Shown here: positions 18,089-26,891 of the stretch, one piece after another | Layout of the letters: every line of letters starts with the position of its first letter | Numbering within the stretch: the first letter of the stretch is position 1 | Source: Dorea_A amylophila | GTDB lineage: Bacteria > Bacillota > Clostridia > Lachnospirales > Lachnospiraceae | Assembly (NCBI RefSeq): GCF_025567265.1 | Contig: NZ_JAOQJW010000016.1 | Location: 1-64,000 of the forward strand | Reading direction: 5' to 3' | Length of the DNA: 64,000 nucleotides | Position numbers and translations under genes: made by a program | Notes under the pieces: model-generated | The model's input: only the letters and a program-made list of their open reading frames with translations | Told to the model about the DNA's origin: nothing | The model's database searches: none

Positions 18089-18690
18089 TTCAGGAAGGCA
18101 TGATTACCCGGACCTGCATAAAAAGTAGGAAGCCGTTCCTGTTCAGGTTCCGTCGGTGGGAAATACTAAAGCGTCAAAATTATGCTAAAAACGGGCTTCC
18201 GAAATTTGCAACTCGCCATTCGGCTCAAACAGGCAAATTTCGAAAACCCAACGCATAATTTTGACGCTTAACTATTTCCAACACCTTCTTCACATTCACT
18301 GGAACAGCTTCCTACTTTTTATTCCGTGGGTATCAAATGCCTTACGAATGAAATGGCAAATGCGTAACCGCAGTGGCTTACGCTGGGTTACACTTCCGGG
18401 CATTTCATTTATTAATATCCGCTGCCAGTCACGACTTGAAGGAAACAATAGATAAGGATTATTGTGAATGTGGAATGCCGTTAGAAACAATTAGAGAGTC
18501 AGAAGCACCGTTAAAGGAACGAAGCGAACGTGTTTGAGGCGAACGCCGAGTTTGAGCGTAGTTCCTTTGCTTTTAGGTGATTCTGACTCTCTTAGTGTTT
18601 CTTATGGTATGGAACCTGAACAAGAAGCCTTATCTATTGTTTCCTTCAAGGACTGAGAGGCCGCTTCCCAGTTAATAAATTAAATCCCAA
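18078..18690. repeat. 613-bp MITE-like inverted-repeat element with two hairpin units
   Basis: The ends are the exact inverted repeat TTGGGATTTAATT (18078-18090 and 18678-18690). Inside are two structured units facing each other. Unit A has AAAAAGTAGGAAGC with GCTTCCTACTTTTT and AGCGTCAAAATTATGC with GCATAATTTTGACGCT. Unit B has AGAGAGTCAGAA with TTCTGACTCTCT and CTTGAAGGAAACAATAGATA with its complement. Both units share GTTCAGGTTCC and CACATTCAC in the same relative places. It has no credible ORF. It fills the whole gap between apbE and the next gene; its right end recurs exactly at 1-105. Confidence 0.8.
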
Positions 18691-18696
18691 ACAAAT

Positions 18697-19134
18697 TTAA
18701 TAGCCCACCACCTGGCTAAATGCAACCACGCCGAACAGCATAAACAACACCAGATAAATTCCCAGTAATACTGCGAATATGATCAGCTGTGCTCTGCAGA
18801 AGTTTCTCCGGTTAATATTACCGTTACTTTCGAATGCCCATACAAAATACATGACTATTCCAACACACGGGATCAGTAATACGATCAATGTCAGTATCCA
18901 GTCTTTTAGATCCATTGGAGAGTTGTCTGACTGCTCATTTCTGTTCTGGCTGTACTGCTGGCTGTAATCGTATTGATTGTCCTGATATACGAATTTATTA
19001 TCCTGTGAATCCTCTGATCCGGTTGCTTCCGGTTCTGGTTCCGCCTTCTCTTCCGGCTCTCCTGCCGGTTCTTCTGTTGATTCACCGTAACTGTAGACCT
19101 CTTCAGCGGTTACCTGCTTATTTTCTTCATCCAT
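18697..19134 (-). CDS. hypothetical membrane protein with acidic N-terminal domain
   Basis: This 145-aa protein has a disordered N-terminal half rich in Glu/Pro and then Gln/Asn/Tyr (about 1-72). Two membrane helices follow (about 75-97 and 113-140), with the linker WAFESNGNINRRNFCRAQLI. The two-helix region resembles small membrane proteins often found beside DUF2752 genes in Clostridia. AAAGGAG precedes the ATG. Function unknown. Confidence 0.7.
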   Translation of the reverse strand: MDEENKQVTAEEVYSYGESTEEPAGEPEEKAEPEPEATGSEDSQDNKFVYQDNQYDYSQQYSQNRNEQSDNSPMDLKDWILTLIVLLIPCVGIVMYFVWAFESNGNINRRNFCRAQLIIFAVLLGIYLVLFMLFGVVAFSQVVGY

Positions 19135-19176
19135 CTGTCATTCTCCTTTGCCTTACTTATTTTTGCGTCTATCTTA

Positions 19177-19635
19177 TCATTTCAGGGCTCCGAACGCAAC
19201 ATCCATGAGCAGTCGAAGCAGATTATAGTGGTAATAACTCATTGGCGGCTGGTCCGGAAAATACCGATACATACGCCACACGTAGTAAATCACCATAAGA
19301 ACCACACACACGACACAGCCTGTCTTAAACCATTTTCCAATCGGCTTCTTACAGATATAGCGCTTCCATGCAAATATCACCACACCTGCTGCGAATGCAT
19401 AGATAAACGGATGCATCTTCCATGCTCCTTTGAAGTCCAGATGCAAAAGCCGGATTCCTGCTCTTGTAAGTCCGCATGCCGGACAAGGAAATCCCGTGAT
19501 CCAGACCAAAGGGCAGATACCCGGCAGAAATTGACTTCCAAATACAAAATAGGCGATTATAAATATAACCGCCCATTTTGCCTTCTTTATATCATTTTTT
19601 AATAATACAAATCCGTCTTTCAATATCTTTTTCAT
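19177..19635 (-). CDS. DUF2752 membrane protein
   Basis: This 152-aa protein has four or so hydrophobic segments and the DUF2752 signature: CPACGLTRAGIRLLHLDF followed by HPFIY. The cysteines and histidine are the conserved residues of the family, whose function is unknown. It starts 5 bases from the rnfB stop and may be co-transcribed with the rnf operon. Confidence 0.82.
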   Translation of the reverse strand: MKKILKDGFVLLKNDIKKAKWAVIFIIAYFVFGSQFLPGICPLVWITGFPCPACGLTRAGIRLLHLDFKGAWKMHPFIYAFAAGVVIFAWKRYICKKPIGKWFKTGCVVCVVLMVIYYVWRMYRYFPDQPPMSYYHYNLLRLLMDVAFGALK

Positions 19636-19639
19636 CCTG

Positions 19640-20431
19640 TTATGAGATAACTTTCTTCGGACATTTTACTGCACAGGCACCACAGTCTTTACATTTCTCG
19701 TAGTCAATGTGCGCAATGTTATTTTCCACTGTAACAGCTTCAAACTTACATGCTTTCTCACACATCTTACATCCGATACATCCGGCTGTACATGCCTGCA
19801 TAACTGCTTTACCTTTGTCCTGTGAATTACATTTTACCAGATGTTTCTGATCGTATGGCACAATCTCAATCAGGTGTTTTGGACATACAGCTACACATTT
19901 TCCACATGCTTTACATGCTTCTTTATCTACAACTGCTACACCGTTCACAATATGAATTGCATCAAATGGACATGCCTGAACACAGCTTCCGTCTCCAAGG
20001 CATCCATAAGAACAGGCTTTCGGTCCTCCGTCCTGCATCATGTTGACCATAGTACAGTCGTTCAGTCCGTGATATTCATATTCCTGTTTTGCTTTCTCAC
20101 AGTCTCCGCCACATTTTACAAATGCAACTTCGTGTACCTGTGCACCTGCAGCAACGCCCATGATCTCTCCGACTTTTGCTGCTACCGGAGCGCCTCCGAC
20201 CGGACATCCGCCGACTTCAGCTTCTCCTTTTACGATTGCTGCTGCAAGTCCGGAACATCCGGCATAACCACAGCCACCGCAGTTATTTCCAGGAAGAACG
20301 CCCAAGATGGCTTCTTCTCTTTCATCTACCTCTACCGCAAATTTCTTACCGGCAACGCCGAGGAATACACCAATGAATAATCCGGTGCCTCCTACGATAA
20401 CTGCCGCAAGAATAATACCTGTAACACTCAT
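19640..20431 (-). CDS. rnfB: Rnf electron transport complex subunit B
   Basis: RnfB passes electrons from ferredoxin into the Rnf complex. The N-terminal membrane helix (3-25) is followed by the Fe-S motif CGGCGYAGC and several 4Fe-4S ferredoxin motifs: CLGDGSCVQACP, CKACGKCVAVCP, CIGCKMCEKAC and CKDCGACAVKCP. Length 263 aa fits clostridial RnfB. It is the last rnf gene in the order C-D-G-E-A-B. Confidence 0.96.
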   Translation of the reverse strand: MSVTGIILAAVIVGGTGLFIGVFLGVAGKKFAVEVDEREEAILGVLPGNNCGGCGYAGCSGLAAAIVKGEAEVGGCPVGGAPVAAKVGEIMGVAAGAQVHEVAFVKCGGDCEKAKQEYEYHGLNDCTMVNMMQDGGPKACSYGCLGDGSCVQACPFDAIHIVNGVAVVDKEACKACGKCVAVCPKHLIEIVPYDQKHLVKCNSQDKGKAVMQACTAGCIGCKMCEKACKFEAVTVENNIAHIDYEKCKDCGACAVKCPKKVIS

Positions 20432-20444
20432 TGTCTGCCTCCTC

Positions 20445-21020
20445 CTAAATTAATCCTGAGAATCCACAGAACGCGATCGCCATCAGACAAGCTGTGATCA
20501 GTACGATCGGAGTTCCCTGGAAGGACTCTGAAATATCATTGTATTCCATCTTCTCACGAATACCTGCCATGATCACGATCGCGATCAGGAATCCGACAGA
20601 TGTACCAATACCATTGACAACACCTTCGATGATAGAATATTCTTTCTGAACGTTTGTAAGTGCCACACCAAGTACCGCACAGTTTGTTGTGATCAGTGGA
20701 AGATACACACCAAGTGCTTTATACAATGATGGCATACTCTTTTTCAGGAACATTTCTACAAACTGTACTAAAGCTGCGATAAACAGAATGAATACGATTG
20801 TCTGCAGATATTCAAACCCCAGCGGAACCAGGATGAATTTGTAAATCAGTCCTGTAAAGAATGATGATAATGTAATAACGAATACAACTGCTCCACCCAT
20901 ACCGGTTGCAGTCTCAACCTTTTTCGAAACACCCAGGAACGGACAGATTCCGAGGAACTGGCTGAGTACAACGTTATTTACGATAGCTGAACCAATTGCA
21001 ATAATCAATAATTCTTTCAT
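20445..21020 (-). CDS. rnfA: Rnf electron transport complex subunit A
   Basis: RnfA is a 191-aa, six-helix subunit of the ion channel core, related to NqrE. Typical sequences are NNVVLSQFLGICPFLGVS near the N-terminus and TTNCAVLGVALTN in the middle, each with a conserved cysteine. RnfA and RnfE are inverted homologues in the membrane and bind a 2Fe-2S cluster between them in known structures. Confidence 0.96.
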   Translation of the reverse strand: MKELLIIAIGSAIVNNVVLSQFLGICPFLGVSKKVETATGMGGAVVFVITLSSFFTGLIYKFILVPLGFEYLQTIVFILFIAALVQFVEMFLKKSMPSLYKALGVYLPLITTNCAVLGVALTNVQKEYSIIEGVVNGIGTSVGFLIAIVIMAGIREKMEYNDISESFQGTPIVLITACLMAIAFCGFSGLI

Positions 21021-21034
21021 ACTATGTACTCCTC

Positions 21035-21754
21035 CTACTCTTCATTCCCTGTTGGGAATACTTTGCTTCCGCATCCGCCGCATGATGCACAGTCTGTACC
21101 GCATCCCTGTGGCTCGGCAATCTTCTTGCCTTTCTGTGCTGCGCGTTTCTTAAGCTTGTTCATACCTGCAACTAAGAATGCAAGAACAAGGAAAGCTCCT
21201 GCAGGCAGGATGAAGATTGTTACTGGTACATATCCGCCTTTTCCTGCTGCTGCGTCTGCAAGTGGAAGAATCTGAACACCGAAGATAGCTCCGGTTCCGA
21301 TAAACTCACGAACGATCGCGATACAGGTAAGACCAAATGTAAATCCAAGTCCCATACCAATACCATCGAAGATAGATGGAAGTACCGGGTTCTTAGATGC
21401 ATAACTTTCTGCACGTCCAAGGATGATACAGTTAACAACGATCAGTGGGATGTAAAGTCCAAGTGAATCATACAGACTTGGAACGAATCCCTCTAAAAGG
21501 AACTGTACAATTGTTACGAAAGATGCTACGACTACGATGAACGCCGGCATTCTGACTGAATCCGGAATCACTTTACGTAACATGGAAATCAACATATTTG
21601 ACAGTACAAGTACGACTGTAGTAGACAGTCCCATACCCAAACCGTTAATTGCGGATGTTGTTACCGCCAGGGTCGGACACATTCCTAACATCAGAACGAA
21701 GGTAGGATTTTCTTTGATCAGACCGTTATATACTCTTTCAGTACATTTATTCAT
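21035..21754 (-). CDS. rnfE: Rnf electron transport complex subunit E
   Basis: This 239-aa, six-helix subunit is related to NqrD. The family sequences NPTFVLMLGMCPTLAVTTSA and VNCIILGRAESYASKN are present. After the last helix there is a soluble tail with six cysteines in a row of CxxxC/CxxC spacings (GCGTDCASCGGCGSK) that the core fold does not need and that could bind metal. It is encoded between rnfG and rnfA. Confidence 0.95.
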   Translation of the reverse strand: MNKCTERVYNGLIKENPTFVLMLGMCPTLAVTTSAINGLGMGLSTTVVLVLSNMLISMLRKVIPDSVRMPAFIVVVASFVTIVQFLLEGFVPSLYDSLGLYIPLIVVNCIILGRAESYASKNPVLPSIFDGIGMGLGFTFGLTCIAIVREFIGTGAIFGVQILPLADAAAGKGGYVPVTIFILPAGAFLVLAFLVAGMNKLKKRAAQKGKKIAEPQGCGTDCASCGGCGSKVFPTGNEE

Positions 21755-21772
21755 GATATACTACCTCCTAAT

Positions 21773-22354
21773 TTACTTAAATGCATTCTGATAATATCCG
21801 AGTGCTGTATTGACAGCTCCTGTTACAGCTCTTGAAGTAATGGTTGCACCACTTAAGGCATCAATCTGTTCTCCGTCGCCACCGTCTTTGGAAACTACGA
21901 ATTTATCAGCTTTTTTATTCACATACTGATTATAGAATGAAGGCTCTGTAGCTTTCATACCAAGTCCTGCTGTCTCACTGATAGAAAGGATAGACACACC
22001 ATTGATGGTTCCGTCTTTCTTAATACCAACTGTGATCTGGATATTGCCGCCGAATCCGTCTTTATCTGTTGTTGTGATGACATATCCTTCATCACCAGCT
22101 GTACAGACTTCATCAACTGTTGCATTTGTACCCATATCTTTTACAGCCTTACTTGCTGCTTTCTGATCTACATCTTCTGCTTTAAAATCATCAAGCTTCA
22201 CATCTGAAAATACCGCCTGCCATGCTTCTTTCTTTGTCTTTTCCTGAGACTGGGCAATCGGATCTTTTGTGATCTCATATACAGCTCCGAGTAAGAATCC
22301 GGCAATTACAGTAATCAATGTAAGGATCAGTGTATTCTTAACAATCTTATTCAT
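21773..22354 (-). CDS. rnfG: Rnf electron transport complex subunit G
   Basis: RnfG carries covalent FMN on the outer face of the membrane. One N-terminal helix (about 8-28) precedes the FMN-binding domain. The flavinylation motif SGATITS near residue 170 contains the Thr that ApbE modifies. Length 193 aa is normal. The stop overlaps the start region of neighbouring rnf genes by the usual few bases. Confidence 0.95.
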   Translation of the reverse strand: MNKIVKNTLILTLITVIAGFLLGAVYEITKDPIAQSQEKTKKEAWQAVFSDVKLDDFKAEDVDQKAASKAVKDMGTNATVDEVCTAGDEGYVITTTDKDGFGGNIQITVGIKKDGTINGVSILSISETAGLGMKATEPSFYNQYVNKKADKFVVSKDGGDGEQIDALSGATITSRAVTGAVNTALGYYQNAFK

Positions 22355-23304
22355 TATTTTTCTCCTCCTTTACCGAATGGTTTTGGAAGAGTAACTCTTT
22401 CGATCAATGGCACCAGAAGGTTACTGATGATGATCGCATAAGAAACTCCTTCTGCGGAACCGCCAAACAGACGGAACAGACCTGTTAACACGCCAAGGAT
22501 AATACCGTATACATACTGTCCTTTCGGTGTGATCGGAGATGTTACATAATCAGTTGCCATGAACCATGCACCAAGCATCAGTCCGCCTCCGCAGAGATGT
22601 GCTGTGATGTACTGTGGATCAAAGAATCCGACATCCGGATTTGCAATATGTCCGAAGATTCCGATAAAGATCACAAATGTAACAATATATGTTCCAGGAA
22701 TACGAATATCGATCACACCCATCAGGATCAGGAAGATGGCTCCGATCACGATAGCGATTACAGATGTCTCACCGATGGTTCCAGGAATCTTACCAATCAG
22801 CATATCCATTGTATTTACTGCGTTACCAGCTTTTAACTGTGCAAGTGGTGTAGCTCCTGTCACACCATCATATACAAAGCTTGTCATCTGGCTTGTAAAT
22901 GAAAGCAGAAGGAAACATCTTGCTCCGAGGGCAGGGTTCATGAAGTTCTGTCCCAGACCTCCGAATAACTGTTTTACGATCAGGATTGCGAACACACTAC
23001 CGATCGCACCCATCCACCATGGTGCTGTAGGCGGCATATTCAGACCAAGTAACAGACCTGTTACAGCTGCACTCCAGTCGTTGATCGTAATCTTTTTATG
23101 CATTAATTTTTCATATATGTACTCCGTCAGTACTGCTACAACTGTTGTTGTAACCAGCATTCCGAATGCCGGCAGTCCAAAGTTCCATACACCAAATGCA
23201 GACGCCGGCAAAAGTGCGATGGCTACCAGAAGCATAATATTGCTGGTAGTCGCTTTGGAACGAATATGTGGTGAAGATGACATTTTCAAATTGTTCTCAC
23301 TCAC
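22354..23304 (-). CDS. rnfD: Rnf electron transport complex subunit D
   Basis: This 316-aa multi-pass protein is related to NqrB. It carries the second covalent FMN, expected on the Thr of TGATPL in the segment after FVYDGV. The family sequences PPTAPWWMGAIGSVFAI and GGLGQNFMNPALGARCFL are present. Together with RnfG it links this operon to apbE. Confidence 0.95.
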   Translation of the reverse strand: MSENNLKMSSSPHIRSKATTSNIMLLVAIALLPASAFGVWNFGLPAFGMLVTTTVVAVLTEYIYEKLMHKKITINDWSAAVTGLLLGLNMPPTAPWWMGAIGSVFAILIVKQLFGGLGQNFMNPALGARCFLLLSFTSQMTSFVYDGVTGATPLAQLKAGNAVNTMDMLIGKIPGTIGETSVIAIVIGAIFLILMGVIDIRIPGTYIVTFVIFIGIFGHIANPDVGFFDPQYITAHLCGGGLMLGAWFMATDYVTSPITPKGQYVYGIILGVLTGLFRLFGGSAEGVSYAIIISNLLVPLIERVTLPKPFGKGGEK

Positions 23305-23331
23305 TTTTGTTCACCTCTTCTTCTTTCTAGT

Positions 23332-24654
23332 TTATTTTTTCTTTCTACGGTTCGCCAATGCAATCTTTCTCATAGATCCGATTGCCTGTTTCAGCGGACG
23401 TTTTGCCGGACATACGAAACTGCAGGAACCACATTCCATACATTCGAGTCCTTCGTGTTTTGTAAACTTCTCTTCGTCATGATGTTCTGCATAATCCGCC
23501 AGTCTCGATGGGATCAGGCGGCTTGGACAGGCTTCTACACAGCGTCCACAGTTGATACATGCAGATGGTTCCATCTTAGCCACTTCATCTTTGGTAAATC
23601 CAAGAATAGATGAAGAAGTCTTTGTTACAGGTACATCTAATGAGAACATAGAGAATCCCATCATCGGTCCGCCGGAGATCAGTTTCTCAGGCTCTGTTTT
23701 AAATCCTCCTGCTGCCTCTACAAGCTCCTGCTGATTGATGCCAAATGGTACTCTGAAATTGCCTGGCTCTGCAACAGCGTCCCCACTTACTGTTACAACA
23801 CGTTCCATTGAAGGCTTTCCTTCTACAACAGCCTGGTATACGCTTACCATTGTTGCCACATTATCTACAACACATCCTGCGTCTGCCGGAAGCATTGCGG
23901 AATTAATTGCGCGCCCTGTTGTAGCGTAAATAAGCTGACGCTCACCCCCCTGAGGATACTTGGTCTTCAGTGCCAGAACTTCCATACGAGGTTCATCTTT
24001 TGTCAGTTCTCTTAATTTTTCGATACAGTCTGGTTTGTTGTCCTCTACACCAAAGATTCCTTTCGCGTTGTCGAACAGACGGAGGATAATCTTCATTCCT
24101 CCAACCAGCTTTTCCGGAGTCTCGATCATTGTTCTGTAGTCAGCTGTGATATATGGCTCACATTCCGCACAGTTTGCAATGATGTAATCAATCTTTTCCG
24201 GTTCCTTTGGTGAAAGTTTTACTCTCGTAGGGAAACCGGCACCACCCATACCTACTACTCCCGCTGTTCCAATCGCATTCAGGATATCTTCCTTGCTCAT
24301 GTCTTCTAACGGAGTTACAGCTGGATATTCCACTTCTTTGTATTCGCCATCATTTTCGATCACGATACTGTTCACTCTTCCTCCTGTCGGATTCAGATGT
24401 GGTGCGATTGCTTTTACAGTTCCAGATACAGATGCATAAATCGGAGCAGATACGAATCCTCCCGCTTCTGCTATCATCTGGCCTTTTAAAACATGATCGC
24501 CAACGGCTACCACAGGATTTGCCGGAGCACCGATATGCTGTGATACAGGGTACACCAGATCGCCCTTAGGTTTTACATCGACAATTGCCTTATCTTTAGC
24601 CAGGCTCTTGCCGTCATCCGGGTGAATACCACCCTTAAATGTTAACAATGCCAT
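23332..24654 (-). CDS. rnfC: Rnf electron transport complex subunit C
   Basis: RnfC is the peripheral NADH-oxidising/reducing subunit. A barrel-sandwich domain precedes the nucleotide/FMN region (GVVGMGGAGFPTRVK, about 135-150), and two 4Fe-4S motifs lie near the C-terminus (CINCGRCVEACP, CMECGSCSFVCP). Length 440 aa is normal. It is first in the operon; the promoter is at 24683-24711. Confidence 0.96.
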   Translation of the reverse strand: MALLTFKGGIHPDDGKSLAKDKAIVDVKPKGDLVYPVSQHIGAPANPVVAVGDHVLKGQMIAEAGGFVSAPIYASVSGTVKAIAPHLNPTGGRVNSIVIENDGEYKEVEYPAVTPLEDMSKEDILNAIGTAGVVGMGGAGFPTRVKLSPKEPEKIDYIIANCAECEPYITADYRTMIETPEKLVGGMKIILRLFDNAKGIFGVEDNKPDCIEKLRELTKDEPRMEVLALKTKYPQGGERQLIYATTGRAINSAMLPADAGCVVDNVATMVSVYQAVVEGKPSMERVVTVSGDAVAEPGNFRVPFGINQQELVEAAGGFKTEPEKLISGGPMMGFSMFSLDVPVTKTSSSILGFTKDEVAKMEPSACINCGRCVEACPSRLIPSRLADYAEHHDEEKFTKHEGLECMECGSCSFVCPAKRPLKQAIGSMRKIALANRRKKK

Positions 24655-24682
24655 CCTTTTTTTCCTTCCTTCCTATTTACTC

Positions 24683-24711
24683 TTTATATAATATACAGGA
24701 AATATAGACAA
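24683..24711 (-). promoter_or_regulatory. candidate promoter of the rnf operon
   Basis: On the minus strand TTGTCT (24706-24711) and TATAAA (24683-24688) are separated by 17 bases, about 28 bases before the rnfC ATG. The -35 is a weak match. Confidence 0.5.
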
Positions 24712-24794
24712 ATTTCTATAGAAAGTGACTAATTTCATTGTATATTTTCATGAACATCTTGTTGCATTTTTAACAAATGCACATACGCACAGAA

Positions 24795-24863
24795 AACCTG
24801 CCAATGGCAGGTTCCCTTCTATCCTCAGGCATAGAAAGGATAGAGGCTTTCCTCTATCCTTTC
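24795..24863 (-). terminator. tandem hairpins after the S1-domain gene
   Basis: Two perfect stems follow the stop: GAAAGGATAGAGG/CCTCTATCCTTTC (24834-24863) and AACCTGCC/GGCAGGTT (24795-24813), the second followed by TTTTCT on the minus strand. They separate this operon from rnf. Confidence 0.75.
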
Positions 24864-24886
24864 CTGTCTGTATATCTGATTTGATA

Positions 24887-25972
24887 TTACTCAGCGTCTG
24901 TCTCTTCTGCAGCTTCTTCCGGCTGTTCTAAAGCTTTCATGCTCAGGCTGATCTTCTTCTCAGCTTCATTCAGATCAACGATCTTAGCTGTGATTTCCTG
25001 TCCAACTGAAAGTACATCAGACGGTTTATCAACATGTGCTCTTGAAATCTGAGAAACATGAAGTAATGCATCTACTCCTGGAGCCAGTTCAACAAATGCT
25101 CCGAAGTCTGTCATTCTTGCAACCTTACCTGTAATTACTGTTCCGACTGCATAATCCTCTGCTGCATTAGCCCATGGATTTGTCTCTGGGAATTTCAGGC
25201 TGAGTGCGATCTTTGTATCGTGGATATCTTTGATCATCACTTCTACTTTATCTCCAACCTGGAAGACCTTCTTAGGATTCTCAACACGTCCCCAAGACAT
25301 CTCAGAGATATGAAGAAGTCCGTCTACTCCGCCAAGGTCGATGAATGCTCCGAAATCTGTAACGTTCTTTACAGTTCCTTCCATTCTGTCACCTACGTTA
25401 ATCTTAGCAAACAGTTCTTTCTGTTTTTCAGCACGTTCAGCAACAAGAAGCTGTCTTCTGTCACCGATCACACGATTTCTTCTAGGATTAAACTCGCTGA
25501 TTACGAATTCAATTTCCTGTCCCTGATATTTGCTCAGGTCTTTTTCATATGTGTCAGAAACAAGGCTTGCAGGAATGAATACTCTTGCTTCATCAACTAC
25601 TACGCTTAATCCGCCGCCAAGAATCTGAGTTACAGGAGCTTTTAATACTTCATGATTCTCGAATGCTTCTTTTAATCTTTCATTGCCTTTTTCTGCTGCA
25701 AGTCTCTTATATGTCAGCAGAACCTGTCCTTCTCCGTCATTTACTTTCAGGACTTTTGCGCTCATCTTATCACCAACGGATACAACTGTTGTAAGATCAA
25801 CGTTTGTTTCGTTAGTATACTCATTTCTTGTAATGATACCGTCTGCTTTGTAGCCTATATTCAAGATGATTTCATCAGGTTTAACGTCGATGACTGTACC
25901 ATCTACAACCTCTCCATTTCTTATTGTCTTAAAAGACTCTTCCAACATTTGTTCAAAAGTTAATTCTGACAT
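24887..25972 (-). CDS. S1 RNA-binding domain protein (ribosomal protein S1-like)
   Basis: This 361-aa protein has four S1 repeats; the third (VGDRMEGTVKNVTDFGAFIDLGGVDGLLHISEMSW) and fourth (GTVITGKVARMTDFGAFVEL) are the clearest. It probably acts as the ribosomal S1 that helps mRNA binding. I chose the ATG at 25972 because GAGGAGG lies 8 bases upstream, inside the ispH coding sequence. It overlaps ispH by 20 bases in a different frame, which implies coupled translation. In many Clostridia the two are a single fused protein; here they are separate. Confidence 0.9.
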   Translation of the reverse strand: MSELTFEQMLEESFKTIRNGEVVDGTVIDVKPDEIILNIGYKADGIITRNEYTNETNVDLTTVVSVGDKMSAKVLKVNDGEGQVLLTYKRLAAEKGNERLKEAFENHEVLKAPVTQILGGGLSVVVDEARVFIPASLVSDTYEKDLSKYQGQEIEFVISEFNPRRNRVIGDRRQLLVAERAEKQKELFAKINVGDRMEGTVKNVTDFGAFIDLGGVDGLLHISEMSWGRVENPKKVFQVGDKVEVMIKDIHDTKIALSLKFPETNPWANAAEDYAVGTVITGKVARMTDFGAFVELAPGVDALLHVSQISRAHVDKPSDVLSVGQEITAKIVDLNEAEKKISLSMKALEQPEEAAEETDAE

Positions 25973-26810
25973 TATTTTGAACCTCCTCAATTATTTTATT
26001 GGGCGTGGATGCCCCTGCTGTAATACCTACTGATTCCACGGACCTTAATTGATTAATATCCAAATCGTCAAGTGTCTGTATATAGTACGTATTCAAACAT
26101 TCCTCTTTGCAGATTTCAAATAGCTTCTGAGTATTCGAACTACGCTTATCACCTATCACAACCATAGCATCTACTCTCGCTGCAATTTGACGAGCCTCAG
26201 TCTGCCTTTCTTTCGTCGCATTGCAAATCGTATTTAAAACAACTATATCATACCTCTTTTTTGAAATAATTTCAACTAATTCTTTGAATTTATTGTAGTT
26301 AAATGTCGTCTGGGCCACGATACATACTTTCTGTTCTTTTTCAGGTAATTCAAATCTTTCTGCATCTTCCGGAGTCTGTATCACAGTCACCTGTTCTCCT
26401 GCCCATCCGCGGATACCTTCTACCTCCGGATGTTCGCCATTTCCGATGATCACAATGTACGATCCTTTGGCACTTTCTTCTGCAACAATCTTATGAATTT
26501 TCTTCACAAAAGGACAAGTCGCATCTACACATGTAATCCCGCGTTCATCCATGATATCATAAATGTATTTTGCTACACCATGAGACCGGATCACAACCAC
26601 ATCCGCATCCACTGTTTTCAATTCTTCTTCATCATTCAGGACTTCTACTCCATGGCTTCTCAGATCTTTGATCACTTCTTCATTATGGATGATCGGTCCA
26701 TAAGTGAATATCTTTTCACTTTGATGTTTTTCTATCTGTTTATACACTGTATCTACTGCACGCTTTACTCCAAAGCAAAATCCTGCTGTTTTTGCCAGTT
26801 CAACATTCAT
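25953..26810 (-). CDS. ispH: 4-hydroxy-3-methylbut-2-enyl diphosphate reductase IspH
   Basis: IspH makes IPP and DMAPP in the last step of the MEP isoprenoid pathway, using a 4Fe-4S cluster. The three cluster cysteines are visible at about C12 (FCFGVKRAV), C99 (CVDATCPFV) and C196 (TICNATKERQ). The glutamate/threonine substrate motifs TTFN and the RSSNTQKL segment are also present. The terminal codons for Glu-Glu-Val double as the ribosome binding site of the S1 gene. Confidence 0.96.
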   Translation of the reverse strand: MNVELAKTAGFCFGVKRAVDTVYKQIEKHQSEKIFTYGPIIHNEEVIKDLRSHGVEVLNDEEELKTVDADVVVIRSHGVAKYIYDIMDERGITCVDATCPFVKKIHKIVAEESAKGSYIVIIGNGEHPEVEGIRGWAGEQVTVIQTPEDAERFELPEKEQKVCIVAQTTFNYNKFKELVEIISKKRYDIVVLNTICNATKERQTEARQIAARVDAMVVIGDKRSSNTQKLFEICKEECLNTYYIQTLDDLDINQLRSVESVGITAGASTPNKIIEEVQNNVRINF

Positions 26811-26891
26811 ATAGTGTAATTCCTTTCTGTACCACAGCTCTTTTTCAAATATATTACCATTATCTTCGTCTGCCGCTTTGTGCCGGATTGT

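Noticed and set aside
18261..18490. Short frames inside the 613-bp element
   Set aside because: They follow the arms of inverted repeats and have no start signals; the element looks non-coding.
18078..18691. Target-site duplication around the MITE-like element
   Set aside because: The bases outside both terminal repeats do not match convincingly, so no duplication is claimed.
22559..23482. 307-aa plus-strand frame opposite rnfD and rnfC
   Set aside because: It is a shadow of two certain rnf genes; its composition follows the opposite-strand codons.
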